NCBI GenBank assembly: GCA_023435435.1
Contig: JAEYRW010000026.1
Coordinates: 1 to 47,904, forward strand
DNA from: Bacillota bacterium
Lineage (GTDB): Bacteria; Bacillota; Clostridia; Christensenellales; Aristaeellaceae
DNA length: 47,904 nt
Reading direction: 5' to 3'
Part shown: in pieces, positions 39,777 through 47,779 of the stretch
Layout: every line of letters starts with the position of its first letter
Numbering within the stretch: the stretch's first letter is position 1
Program-made: the position numbers and the translations under genes
The notes under the pieces: generated by a model
The model's input: the letters and a program-made list of their open reading frames with translations, nothing else
What the model was told of the DNA's origin: nothing
The model's database searches: none

Positions 39777-41764
39777 CTACCTTCACGATCAACGGAAAGG
39801 AAATTTCCGCGCCGGACGGCAGCACCATTCTGGAGGCCGCCAAATTAAACAGCATCCACATTCCCAGCCTTTGCTACATGGAAGGCCATCACCCGGTGGG
39901 CTCCTGCCGCATCTGCGTGGTGGAGGTCGAGGGCGCGAAGACGCTCATGGCCTCGTGCATCACAAAGGCCACAAACGGAATGGTCATCCACACCAACACC
40001 AAAAGAGTGCGCGACGCCCGCAAGGTGCTCTATGAGCTGATCCTGTCGGATCACGACAAGGAATGCCTCTACTGTCAGAGAAACCAGACCTGCGAGCTGC
40101 AGAAGCTCGGCAAGCAGCTGGGCATCGAGGAAAGCCGGTTCGACGGCGACCGCTCCTCCCGCATGCTGGACGTGTCCGTGTCCATCACCCGCGACCTGAG
40201 CAAGTGCGTGCTCTGCCGCCGCTGCGTGGAGGTCTGCAACGAGGTGCAGGGCACCGGCATTCTCAACGTCCAAAACCGCGGCTTCAAGTCCGCGGTGGGG
40301 CCCTCCATGGAGCTCCCCCTGGGAAGCGTCTCCTGCGCGTTCTGCGGGCAGTGCACCGTGGTTTGCCCCGTTGGCGCGCTGCGCGAGACGGATTCGACCC
40401 AGCGCGTATGGGACGCCCTCATGGACGAAAAAAAACGCGTGGTGGTGCAGGTCGCCCCCGCCGTGCGCGTGGCCATCGCGGAGATGTTTGGAAACCCGGT
40501 GGGCACCCGCGCCACGGGGAAGCTCGCCTCCGCGCTCAAGGAACTGGGCTTCGACGACGTGTTCGACACCAACTGGGCGGCGGACCTCACAATCATTGAG
40601 GAGGGGACGGAATTCCTGGGCCGGGTCAAGTCGGCCCTCACCGGCGGGGACGCGGTGCTCCCGATGATTACCTCCTGTTCCCCCGGCTGGATCAAGTATG
40701 TGGAGCACAATTACCCCAACGAGCTTTCCCATCTGTCCACCTGCAAGTCCCCGCACACGATGCTGGGCGCGGTGGTGAAAAGCTACTATGCCGAGAAGAT
40801 CGGCGTCGATCCCAAGGACGTCTTCGTGGTGTCGGTGATGCCCTGCACCGCCAAAAAGTTCGAGATCCGGCGCAGCGAGATGGAGAACGGCGGATATCCC
40901 AACGTGGACGAGGTCCTGACCACCCGCGAGCTGGGCGAAATGATCCTCTCCGCCGGCATCGATTTCAACTCCCTCACGGAATCGAACTTCCACAATCCCC
41001 TGGGCTTCTCCTCGGGCGCGGCGGACATCTTCGGCCTCACCGGCGGCGTCATGGAGGCGGCGCTGCGTACCGTATACGAATTGGTGACGGGCCGCGCGCT
41101 TCCGTTTGACAATCTGCACGTCACACCCATCGTCGGGCTCGAACAGGTAAAGGAGGGCGCGATCCTCATCGAAAATCCGCTGCCCGCCTATTCGTTTCTG
41201 GACGGCGTGGTGGTCCGCGTCGCGGTCACCAGCGGCCTTGCGGGCGCGAAAAAGCTCATGGAGCAGGTGGCGGACGGGACCAGTCCTTACCACTTCATCG
41301 AGGTCATGGGCTGCCCGGGCGGCTGCATCACCGGCGGCGGACAGCCCCGCAGCGACGACCCCGAAGTGCGGGTGAAGCGCCAGCAGGCCCTCTACACCGA
41401 GGATGAATCCAAGGTCATCAGAAAGTCCCACGAAAATCCGTCCATTGCGGAGTTCTATCAGGTATTCCTCGGCGCGCCCAACGGCCACAGGGCCCACGAG
41501 CTTCTGCACACCCACTACACGCGCAGGGGCGTACACAACGAGTTCACAGACGAGGCGTACGTGGTCGAAAAGGCCGCCCGCCGCGAATCGCCTAAGCCGG
41601 CCCCGCAGGAGAAGGGCCATCCGGCGACGGCCCGGGGCGAGGATGCCGACGCGCGCGTCATGGCCCTCGAATCCGAGAACGAAAAGCTGCGCCAGGAATT
41701 GAAGGAGACCAACGATACGGTGGAGCTGTTCCGCAAGATCATCGTGGAAAAGAGCGGCGGCTGA
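39773..41764 (+). CDS. hydA: [FeFe] hydrogenase catalytic subunit
   Basis: A 663-residue hydrogenase. In order: plant-type [2Fe-2S] (C34, C45, C48, C62), His-ligated 4Fe-4S (H94, C98, C101, C107), two 4Fe-4S (C145-C155 and C188-C198), then the H-cluster domain. L1 reads TSCSPGW (300-306), L2 MPCTAKKFE (356-364), L3 EVMGCPGGCITGGGQP (C514, C518). The usual L1 is TSCCPxW, so Ser303 stands where a cluster-ligand Cys is expected, while STCKSP (C324) replaces the usual SSAKSP. Residues ~600-663 add a Pro-rich linker and a coiled-coil tail (MALESENEKLRQELKETND). ATG 39773 overlaps the hydB stop (ATGA). It probably interconverts H2 and electrons shared with HydB and HydC. Confidence 0.94.
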   Translation: MTTFTINGKEISAPDGSTILEAAKLNSIHIPSLCYMEGHHPVGSCRICVVEVEGAKTLMASCITKATNGMVIHTNTKRVRDARKVLYELILSDHDKECLYCQRNQTCELQKLGKQLGIEESRFDGDRSSRMLDVSVSITRDLSKCVLCRRCVEVCNEVQGTGILNVQNRGFKSAVGPSMELPLGSVSCAFCGQCTVVCPVGALRETDSTQRVWDALMDEKKRVVVQVAPAVRVAIAEMFGNPVGTRATGKLASALKELGFDDVFDTNWAADLTIIEEGTEFLGRVKSALTGGDAVLPMITSCSPGWIKYVEHNYPNELSHLSTCKSPHTMLGAVVKSYYAEKIGVDPKDVFVVSVMPCTAKKFEIRRSEMENGGYPNVDEVLTTRELGEMILSAGIDFNSLTESNFHNPLGFSSGAADIFGLTGGVMEAALRTVYELVTGRALPFDNLHVTPIVGLEQVKEGAILIENPLPAYSFLDGVVVRVAVTSGLAGAKKLMEQVADGTSPYHFIEVMGCPGGCITGGGQPRSDDPEVRVKRQQALYTEDESKVIRKSHENPSIAEFYQVFLGAPNGHRAHELLHTHYTRRGVHNEFTDEAYVVEKAARRESPKPAPQEKGHPATARGEDADARVMALESENEKLRQELKETNDTVELFRKIIVEKSGG

Positions 41765-41775
41765 CCAAAACGACG

Positions 41776-41801
41776 AAGGGCCCGGCGCGCCGGGTCCTTT
41801 T
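41776..41801 (+). terminator. Terminator of the hydrogenase operon
   Basis: AAGGGCCCGGCGCGCCGGGTCCTTTT is palindromic (one G-T pair) and ends in four T. Confidence 0.85.
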
Positions 41802-41857
41802 CCATGCCGATGGCATCGCTTCACGCGCAGAAGCCTGATTCCCCGCGCATCCCATGG

Positions 41858-42871
41858 TTATGCCTCCCGGTTTATGTGGAACCATGCGTCGATGTCGTCC
41901 GCGATTTTCAGGTCGAGGGCGCGGCACTCCTTGATGATTTCAATGATTTCCCAATGGACGGACGCGCCGGTCTTTCGGTTTTCCTCGGCGAGGACGTGAA
42001 CGCGCCACATGTTCGTGTGAATCTGGTCTCCCGCCCCGAACGCCGCCTGAAACGCGTTTTCGCCGAATGCGGGGCGGAAGTGCTCGAAGAAATTCGCGAG
42101 GTACATGCGCCGCTCCGCCAAGTCCCAGATGGCCGGATCGAGGCTCGAAAGATCACCGCTTTGCAGGCGCGCAATCCAGTCGTCGTAGTAGCTGACATCG
42201 GTTCCATCGGGCGCGCTCCGCCCTGCGCGCAGCGCTTTTGTTCCCCGGGCGAGCGCGCGGCGGTAGATGGCGGCAAGTTCCGCGTCCGTGGGCAGAACCG
42301 GGTCGCCCCGCACCAGCAGCGCCGCATCGAGTCCCTCGCGCCAGCCCTCGATGAACTGGCAGTCCGCGGGGGAGAAGCTCTTGTTGGTCATGTCGCCGCC
42401 GGGCAGGAACGTCCACGCCACGAGGGTTTCCCCGCCGTTATCATAGCCGGTTGCCAGCAGAGCCCTGTCGCTCGCGGTGCGCCCCAGGAGAAGCGCCGGG
42501 TATCCCGCCGCGAGATTCTCCAAAACGCGCGAACAGTCGGGATGCGGGTGGATTTCAACGGGCGTGCCCGTGACGGCGAAGCAATCGCGGACAGGCGTTT
42601 CCCCTTCCGGCAGGGAAAAGCGGAAATACTCCGCCGCGTCGAACAGGAAGCGGAACCCCTCGCCGGAGAGGAAGAGGTACCTGAGATAGTCACGGTCGCC
42701 CCGCCAGGCGCGGTTGTGGGCGTTCATCACGTAGGTGTCGTGGCCGAGGCCCATGAACACCTTCAAAGACGTCATCGCCGACGAGAACGCGACGGAGTGC
42801 GGAAACAGCGGCGGGCCTGCGCGGTCCACCGCGCCTTTGTACGTGACGCGCGCGGATTCGGGTATTTTCAC
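41858..42871 (-). CDS. BtrH-like N-terminal-nucleophile-fold protein
   Basis: A 337-residue protein of the butirosin-biosynthesis protein H-like (BtrH_N / DUF4872) type, suggested by GPPLFPHSVAFSSAMTSLKVFMG and GHDTYVMNAHNRAW near the start, and DRALLATGYDNGG later. Known members are acyl-transfer or peptide-tailoring enzymes; others occur in genomes without such pathways. GTG 42871 follows GGGAGG; an in-frame ATG at 42952 is possible but would enter the divergent AraC gene. It diverges from the AraC regulator at 42951, which may control it. No biosynthetic cluster surrounds it. Moderate confidence in family. Confidence 0.6.
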   Translation of the reverse strand: MKIPESARVTYKGAVDRAGPPLFPHSVAFSSAMTSLKVFMGLGHDTYVMNAHNRAWRGDRDYLRYLFLSGEGFRFLFDAAEYFRFSLPEGETPVRDCFAVTGTPVEIHPHPDCSRVLENLAAGYPALLLGRTASDRALLATGYDNGGETLVAWTFLPGGDMTNKSFSPADCQFIEGWREGLDAALLVRGDPVLPTDAELAAIYRRALARGTKALRAGRSAPDGTDVSYYDDWIARLQSGDLSSLDPAIWDLAERRMYLANFFEHFRPAFGENAFQAAFGAGDQIHTNMWRVHVLAEENRKTGASVHWEIIEIIKECRALDLKIADDIDAWFHINREA

Positions 42872-42896
42872 GATAGCGCCTCCCTTCGGTTTATGG

Positions 42897-42902
42897 TATG
42901 AT
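42897..42902 (+). promoter_or_regulatory. Extended -10 of the AraC-family gene
   Basis: TGGTATGAT has an extended -10 form and stands ~49 nt before the ATG. The 79-nt space is shared with the divergent BtrH-like gene. Confidence 0.5.
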
Positions 42903-42950
42903 GATAGCACACATTTTCGGGAAAGAATGAACGCGGATTGCGGAGGGCGC

Positions 42951-43769
42951 ATGACGATTCACCAAAAATGCAGAGCACTCTTCGCTTACGTCGAGGAGAA
43001 CCTGTCCGCCCCCATCACCCTCTCCGCGCTTGCCGAAATCAGCGATCTGTCGGTGTTTCAGGTGACGCGGCTCTTGAGCCGGTTGACGGGGCTCACCCCC
43101 ATGGCCTATGTGCGACAGCGGCGGCTGGCCATGAGTCTTCCCCAGCTCTACCGGGGCGAGGCGATCCTGACCATTGCCCTCGACTGGGGCTTTGAATACG
43201 AACAGAGCTACATCCGCGCGTTCCGGGAGGCATACGGCTTGACCCCCGCGCGGTTCCGGCGGCGGGGCGGCGAGGCGGAGATCGTGGAAATGCCGAACCT
43301 CGAGGGCATGACGGTGTCGGCGGGCGGCATGCTGGGTCAGCCGAGGCTCGTCCTCCGGCCCGCGTTTCAAATGGCCGGAACCGTGCGGGCATATAACTAT
43401 CAGGACAATCTGCTCTCCGGAACGCCGCTCCTCAACGGGCTCGACAGAACGAAAAGCAACGCGTTTTCCGCCGCATGCAGGCCCTCGTCCGCCTCCCGCT
43501 TCGTCCACGACTACCTTGTCGAGGGGTCGGGCGAAGACAAATGGGCCTATCCGGCGGGTAAATGGGCCTTATTTCAATACAGCGGGCTGCACCCGCTGAA
43601 TGCCGCGGGCGCGACGCGGTTTCGTCTCTTGGCGGCGCTGGTGGTGGGGCACTGGTTTTCGGACAACGGTTTTTTCTGGGACGGCGGCTTTCTGGAAGCG
43701 GTGGATCTGGAAAAATGCGGCAGGGACTACTGCGAGGTACAGGTGTCGTGCTTTGTGGAGAAAATATGA
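42951..43769 (+). CDS. AraC family regulator with GyrI-like effector domain
   Basis: A 272-residue Rob/SoxS-type regulator. An AraC double helix-turn-helix occupies residues ~1-105 (ITLSALAEISDLSVFQVTRLL and WGFEYEQSYIRAFREAYGLTPARFRR), followed by a GyrI-like effector domain (~120-272, with KWALFQYSGLHPL). Such proteins switch on binding of small hydrophobic or cationic molecules. ATG 42951 follows GGAGGG; ATG 42927, with a weaker site, is a possible alternative. It precedes the URO-D-like gene by 19 nt, so the pair is probably an operon, and faces the BtrH-like gene. Confidence 0.88.
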   Translation: MTIHQKCRALFAYVEENLSAPITLSALAEISDLSVFQVTRLLSRLTGLTPMAYVRQRRLAMSLPQLYRGEAILTIALDWGFEYEQSYIRAFREAYGLTPARFRRRGGEAEIVEMPNLEGMTVSAGGMLGQPRLVLRPAFQMAGTVRAYNYQDNLLSGTPLLNGLDRTKSNAFSAACRPSSASRFVHDYLVEGSGEDKWAYPAGKWALFQYSGLHPLNAAGATRFRLLAALVVGHWFSDNGFFWDGGFLEAVDLEKCGRDYCEVQVSCFVEKI

Positions 43770-43788
43770 TGGAACGTCGGAGGGCAAC

Positions 43789-44844
43789 ATGGCGATTCAT
43801 TTTGACTTTGCGCGCCTGGCGCGGGTACTTGACGCGCACGAGAAGTGGTGGGCGGGGACGCTGAAAAGGCCGCTTGTGAAGCTGGCGGTGCGGGACGCCT
43901 GTCCCACACGGGCGGCAGGCCCGGTTCTCTCCCAGGCGAACTGCGCGGACTTTTCCCAGTCGGCGGAGGCCGTGGTGGACGCGCTGGACGCGCACCTGAG
44001 CGGATATGAATATCTGGGCGACGCGTTTCCGATGGTCAGCTTCGACAAATTCGGCCCGGGCGTGCTCGCGGCCTTTTGCGGCGCGCGGCTTGACAACACC
44101 ACCGGAGGGGTGTGGTTTTTCCCCGACCGGGAACGGGAAATCGATGAGATTCACGTCGCGTATGACCCCGAAAATGTCTGGGTGAAACGGATCAAGGACA
44201 TCTACCGCGCGGCGCAGGAAAAGTGGGGCGGACTGGTGGTCATGGGCATGCCGGACCTGGGCGGGGTCATGGACGTGGCAGCGACGTTCCGGGGCACCCA
44301 GAATCTACTGGTTGACTTGTATGACGAGCCGGAGGAGGTTCTGCGCGTCATCGGGGAAACCGAGCGCGCGTGGCGGGCGGCCTACGAGGACATGTCCCGG
44401 GCGCTTGCGCCCCAGGGGATGCACACGGACTGGTCGGGGCTTCTGAGCAAGCCTGCGTCCTACATCCTGCAATGCGACTTCTGCTACATGATCGGCACGG
44501 AGATGTTCCGGAAATTCGTTCTGCCCACGCTCAGGCGGGACTGCGCATATTTCCCTCACACCATCTACCATCTGGACGGGGTCGGGGAACTCAACCACCT
44601 GGACGACATCCTGAAGATCGAAGCCCTCGACGCGGTGCAGTGGGTGTACGGGGACGGGAAGCCAGGCGCGCGGCACTGGATGGACGTCTATCAAAAAATC
44701 GCGGCGGCGGGCAAGCGGCAGATGATCGTCGGGCGCGTCGAGGATTTTGGATACGTCTCGAAAACCATCGGGGATGGGCTGTACTTCACGGGCGAGATCA
44801 GCGCCGCGGACGCAGCGGCGGCACGGGCGGTTCTGGGGGTATGA
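43789..44844 (+). CDS. Uroporphyrinogen decarboxylase-like protein, paralog 2
   Basis: A 351-residue URO-D superfamily protein of the same broad branch as the gene at 4597-5664. Both have a WFFP motif near residue 100, and the blocks IYHLDGVGELNHLDDILKIEALDAVQWVYG and YHLDGLEQIRHLDSLLSLEKLRAIQW align well. Overall identity is low, so they are old paralogs. No corrinoid partner is near. ATG 43789 follows GGAGGG. It lies in the same direction as the AraC regulator. Substrate unknown; a methyl or decarboxylation substrate is possible. Confidence 0.75.
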   Translation: MAIHFDFARLARVLDAHEKWWAGTLKRPLVKLAVRDACPTRAAGPVLSQANCADFSQSAEAVVDALDAHLSGYEYLGDAFPMVSFDKFGPGVLAAFCGARLDNTTGGVWFFPDREREIDEIHVAYDPENVWVKRIKDIYRAAQEKWGGLVVMGMPDLGGVMDVAATFRGTQNLLVDLYDEPEEVLRVIGETERAWRAAYEDMSRALAPQGMHTDWSGLLSKPASYILQCDFCYMIGTEMFRKFVLPTLRRDCAYFPHTIYHLDGVGELNHLDDILKIEALDAVQWVYGDGKPGARHWMDVYQKIAAAGKRQMIVGRVEDFGYVSKTIGDGLYFTGEISAADAAAARAVLGV

Positions 44845-44861
44845 TGCGGGTACAAAGAGAC

Positions 44862-44891
44862 GCCGGAGCAAATTGCTCCGGCGCCCTTTTT
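44862..44891 (+). terminator. Intrinsic terminator
   Basis: GCCGGAGC and GCTCCGGC form a perfect 8-bp stem with a 5-nt AAATT loop, followed by GCGCCCTTTTT. It ends the AraC/URO-D-like operon and overlaps the stop region of the convergent GDPD-GNAT gene. Confidence 0.85.
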
Positions 44892-46026
44892 ACCCAAGAT
44901 GCGCCGCCCGCTCGAACCGCTCGGCGCGGGTGCCGTCCTCCGTGTCGTAGACCCCCGCCGAGTGAAAGCCCAGGTTCCGGAGGATGCGGCGGGAGGGGGC
45001 GTTGTCCGGACCCGTGATGGCCGCGAGCCTCTTCACCGCCGGGATGGACGCGGCCATTTCGGTAAGCGTTTGCGCCAAGCCGCTCCCCAGGCCCGCGCCC
45101 CAGTATTCCGGCAGCAGGCTGTATTCGATCTCCGCCTCGCCCTTTTCCTCGTCTGCCCAGAGGGCGCAGATGCCGATGTACTCCCCCGTGGCGCGCAAAA
45201 ACGCCTTGTACTGTCCGAATGTGTCCCGCCCGTTGCGCGCAAGCAGTTGGTCAAAGAGGAAGCGCGCCTCCTCGGGGGTGAATCTTCTTCCCATGTTCAT
45301 TTTCATGGCAAGCTCGTCGTAGACAACGCGCGTAAAGAGTGTGAAGTCGTCCTCCGAATCGAATTTTATCAGATCGACGGCACGGGCCTCGGCGCGGAGC
45401 GCGCACGCCAGGCGGGCCGCGCGGGTGGTGACATTATGGGCCCCCTCCGCCAGGAAGCGGCGCAGCAGGGGCTCCTCGGACGGCGTCCACAGGGAGAGGG
45501 GCACGCCGCACTCCTTCAACAGCGGATACAGGGGCGTATCCGCGATGGAATAATGGGTGTTGAGGCAGCGCGCGCCGGTTTCGCCCATGCCGGTCACGAT
45601 CCGGGCAAGGGCATCCTCCGGGGATACGTCCGCAAACGACGACGCGCCGGGAAACAGCAACTCGATGTTGAGATACCAGTCCACCTGATCCGTGGCGGCG
45701 CACTTTTTGACCGTGCCGGAATAGACGAGCCTGTCCTGTACGCCCTCCGCCCGCGCGAGGGCGTAGACCGCCGCTTCCAGCCCGGACTCCTTGAGGTCGC
45801 AGTTGATTTTCATCTTCCGATGGCCCGCCAGCGCGGCAAACGCCTCCCTGAGGGGCGTGCCTGCGCCGGATGCGTCGTGGGTAAGGATGAGCTCCCCCGT
45901 CGCGCCCAGCCGGATGTCCACCTCCAGGCAGTCGACGTCCAGCGTCAGGGCATAGCGCACGAATTCCATGGAATTGTCGGGCGTTGCGTCGCACCCGGAA
46001 TGTGCGGTCAGAAGCGTCGTTTTCAT
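44890..46026 (-). CDS. GDPD - GNAT fusion protein
   Basis: A 378-residue two-domain protein. Residues ~1-208 match the glycerophosphodiester phosphodiesterase TIM barrel: LEVDIRLGATGELILTHD has the Glu/Asp metal pair and the catalytic His. The opening is AHSGCDATPDNSMEF in place of the usual HRG...PENT, so the first metal/catalytic His is kept as H9 but the surroundings differ. Residues ~225-378 form a GNAT with motif A IEYSLLPEYWGAGLGSGLAQTL. Typical GDPD enzymes release glycerol-3-phosphate from deacylated phospholipids. A fusion with GNAT is unusual. ATG 46026 follows GGAGGG. It is probably monocistronic. Confidence 0.85.
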   Translation of the reverse strand: MKTTLLTAHSGCDATPDNSMEFVRYALTLDVDCLEVDIRLGATGELILTHDASGAGTPLREAFAALAGHRKMKINCDLKESGLEAAVYALARAEGVQDRLVYSGTVKKCAATDQVDWYLNIELLFPGASSFADVSPEDALARIVTGMGETGARCLNTHYSIADTPLYPLLKECGVPLSLWTPSEEPLLRRFLAEGAHNVTTRAARLACALRAEARAVDLIKFDSEDDFTLFTRVVYDELAMKMNMGRRFTPEEARFLFDQLLARNGRDTFGQYKAFLRATGEYIGICALWADEEKGEAEIEYSLLPEYWGAGLGSGLAQTLTEMAASIPAVKRLAAITGPDNAPSRRILRNLGFHSAGVYDTEDGTRAERFERAAHLG

Positions 46027-46068
46027 GAGAGTCCCTCCATCGTTGACAGAACTTTAGCCTGCGCGCGG

Positions 46069-46097
46069 TTGACACGGGCCTGTTTCTTCCTTAAAAT
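46069..46097 (+). promoter_or_regulatory. Strong promoter of the YkpA-like gene
   Basis: TTGACA, a 17-nt spacer and TAAAAT; a second TTGACA lies at 46043-46048. Confidence 0.8.
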
Positions 46098-46146
46098 TCG
46101 TGAGGGATTGCCAAAAACCTTCCGCTGCGGGGGAAAAGGAGAAAAG

Positions 46147-47748
46147 ATGTTACAGGCACAGGGAATTTCCCTTCAGTTCGGAGGGAGGGAGCTGTTCAAG
46201 GACGTAAACGTGCAGTTCACAGCCGGCAACTGCTATGGGCTCATCGGCGCCAACGGCACGGGAAAATCGACATTTTTGCGGATTCTGTCGGGCGAGCTTG
46301 ATCCGACGAAGGGCGAAATCATCATGAAAGCGGGCGAGCGGCTGGCGGTTTTGCGTCAGGACCACAACGCCTTTAACGAGCATACGGCCCTCGAGACCGT
46401 GCTCATGGGTCACGCGCGGCTCTACGAGATCATGGTGGAAAAAGAGAGGCTTTATGAAAAGCTCGACATGGACGACGCCGACGGGATGCGGCTTGCCGAG
46501 CTTGAAGGGGAATTTGCGGAGCTGGACGGCTGGAACGCCGAGCCCGACGCGCAGACCCTCCTGAACGGTTTGGGTGTGCGCGGCGAAGCGCATCAGACGC
46601 TGATGCGCGATCTGGACGGCCCCAAGAAGGTGAAGGTGCTCCTCGCGCAGGCGCTGTTCGCGACGCCGGACATCCTGCTCATGGACGAGCCCACCAACAA
46701 CCTCGACCGGCACGCCATCAAGTGGCTGGAGGATTTCCTGATGGATTTCCCCAACACCGTCATCGTCGTGTCCCACGACAGGCACTTTCTCAACCACGTG
46801 TGCACGCACATTGTGGACATCGACTACGGCAAGATTCAGATGTACGTGGGCAACTACGACTTCTGGTACGAATATACTCAGCTGGCCACCCGGCAAGCCA
46901 AGGATCAGAAGCGGCGCAACGAGGAAAAGGCCAAGGAGCTCGAGGAATTCATCCGCCGGTTCAGCGCCAACGCCTCCAAGTCCAAGCAGGCCACCAGCCG
47001 CAAAAAGCTCCTCGACAACCTGCAAATGGAAAACTTTACGCCTTCCTCGCGCCGCTATCCGTTCGTGCACTTTGAACAGGCCAGGCAGGTAGGCAACGAC
47101 GTGCTCTCCGTCAACGGCATCACCAAGACCGTGGGCGGGCGCAAGGTGCTCGACAACGTGAGCTTCGTCGTCAGACCCGGCGACAAAGTCGTGTTCGTGG
47201 GCAAGGACGAGATCGCCCGCACGACGCTTTTCCAGATCATCGCCGGTGAACTGGAGCCCGACGAGGGCGACTACAACTGGGGCGTCACAACCTCCCGCGC
47301 CTACTTCCCCGCCGACAATACCGCTTACTTCAGCGGCGTCACCTTCTCCCTCATCGACTGGCTTCGCCAGTACTCCGAGGACCAGCACGAGTCAACCATG
47401 CGCGGCTGGCTGGGACGCATGCTCTTCTCCGGCGAGGAGGCCCTTAAGGAAGCCAAGGTCCTCTCCGGCGGCGAGAAGGTGCGCTGCATGCTCGCCAAAA
47501 TGATGCTCTCCGGCGCGAACGTCCTGATTCTCGACGAGCCCACCAACCACCTCGACCTTGAGGCCATTACCGCCCTGAACGAGGGCATGGTCGATTTCAA
47601 GGGCACCATGCTCTTCGCCTCCCGGGATCACGAGGTCATGTCCACCGTCGCCAACCGCGTCATTGAAATTCTCCCAGACCGGCTCATCGACCGGCGCGAG
47701 ACCTACGACGAGTACGTGGAGTACCTCGAGGCAAACGGGGAGACGTAA
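46147..47748 (+). CDS. ABC-F protein, YkpA/YbiT-like, with one degenerate ATP site
   Basis: A 533-residue ABC-F ATPase thought to act on the ribosome. Domain 1 has Walker A GANGTGKST (34-42), Walker B ILLMDEPTNNLD and H-switch VSHD (H210), but its signature is LDGPKK (156-161) instead of LSGGEK. Domain 2 has signature LSGGEK (439-444) and Walker B LILDEPTNHLD intact, but Walker A is GKDEIARTT (352-360), with Arg in place of the usual Lys, and the H-switch reads ASRD (Arg493). In ABC-F proteins site 1 uses Walker A1 with signature 2, and site 2 the reverse, so site 1 is whole and site 2 has lost key residues in both halves. ATG 46147 follows AAAAGGAG. It is not the Lsa-like resistance type. 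Confidence 0.9.
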   Translation: MLQAQGISLQFGGRELFKDVNVQFTAGNCYGLIGANGTGKSTFLRILSGELDPTKGEIIMKAGERLAVLRQDHNAFNEHTALETVLMGHARLYEIMVEKERLYEKLDMDDADGMRLAELEGEFAELDGWNAEPDAQTLLNGLGVRGEAHQTLMRDLDGPKKVKVLLAQALFATPDILLMDEPTNNLDRHAIKWLEDFLMDFPNTVIVVSHDRHFLNHVCTHIVDIDYGKIQMYVGNYDFWYEYTQLATRQAKDQKRRNEEKAKELEEFIRRFSANASKSKQATSRKKLLDNLQMENFTPSSRRYPFVHFEQARQVGNDVLSVNGITKTVGGRKVLDNVSFVVRPGDKVVFVGKDEIARTTLFQIIAGELEPDEGDYNWGVTTSRAYFPADNTAYFSGVTFSLIDWLRQYSEDQHESTMRGWLGRMLFSGEEALKEAKVLSGGEKVRCMLAKMMLSGANVLILDEPTNHLDLEAITALNEGMVDFKGTMLFASRDHEVMSTVANRVIEILPDRLIDRRETYDEYVEYLEANGET

Positions 47749-47779
47749 GCAGAGGGCCGGAAACGCCGCTCCCCTTGAA

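Noticed and set aside
37389..41824. Two long minus-strand frames opposite hydB and hydA
   Set aside because: Shadow frames from codon-position GC bias; the hydrogenase subunits have all cluster motifs in order.
44899..47748. A 949-residue frame joining antisense GDPD sequence to the ABC-F protein
   Set aside because: The ABC-F fold starts at ATG 46147 after a promoter and ribosome-binding site; the extension is antisense to the GDPD-GNAT gene.
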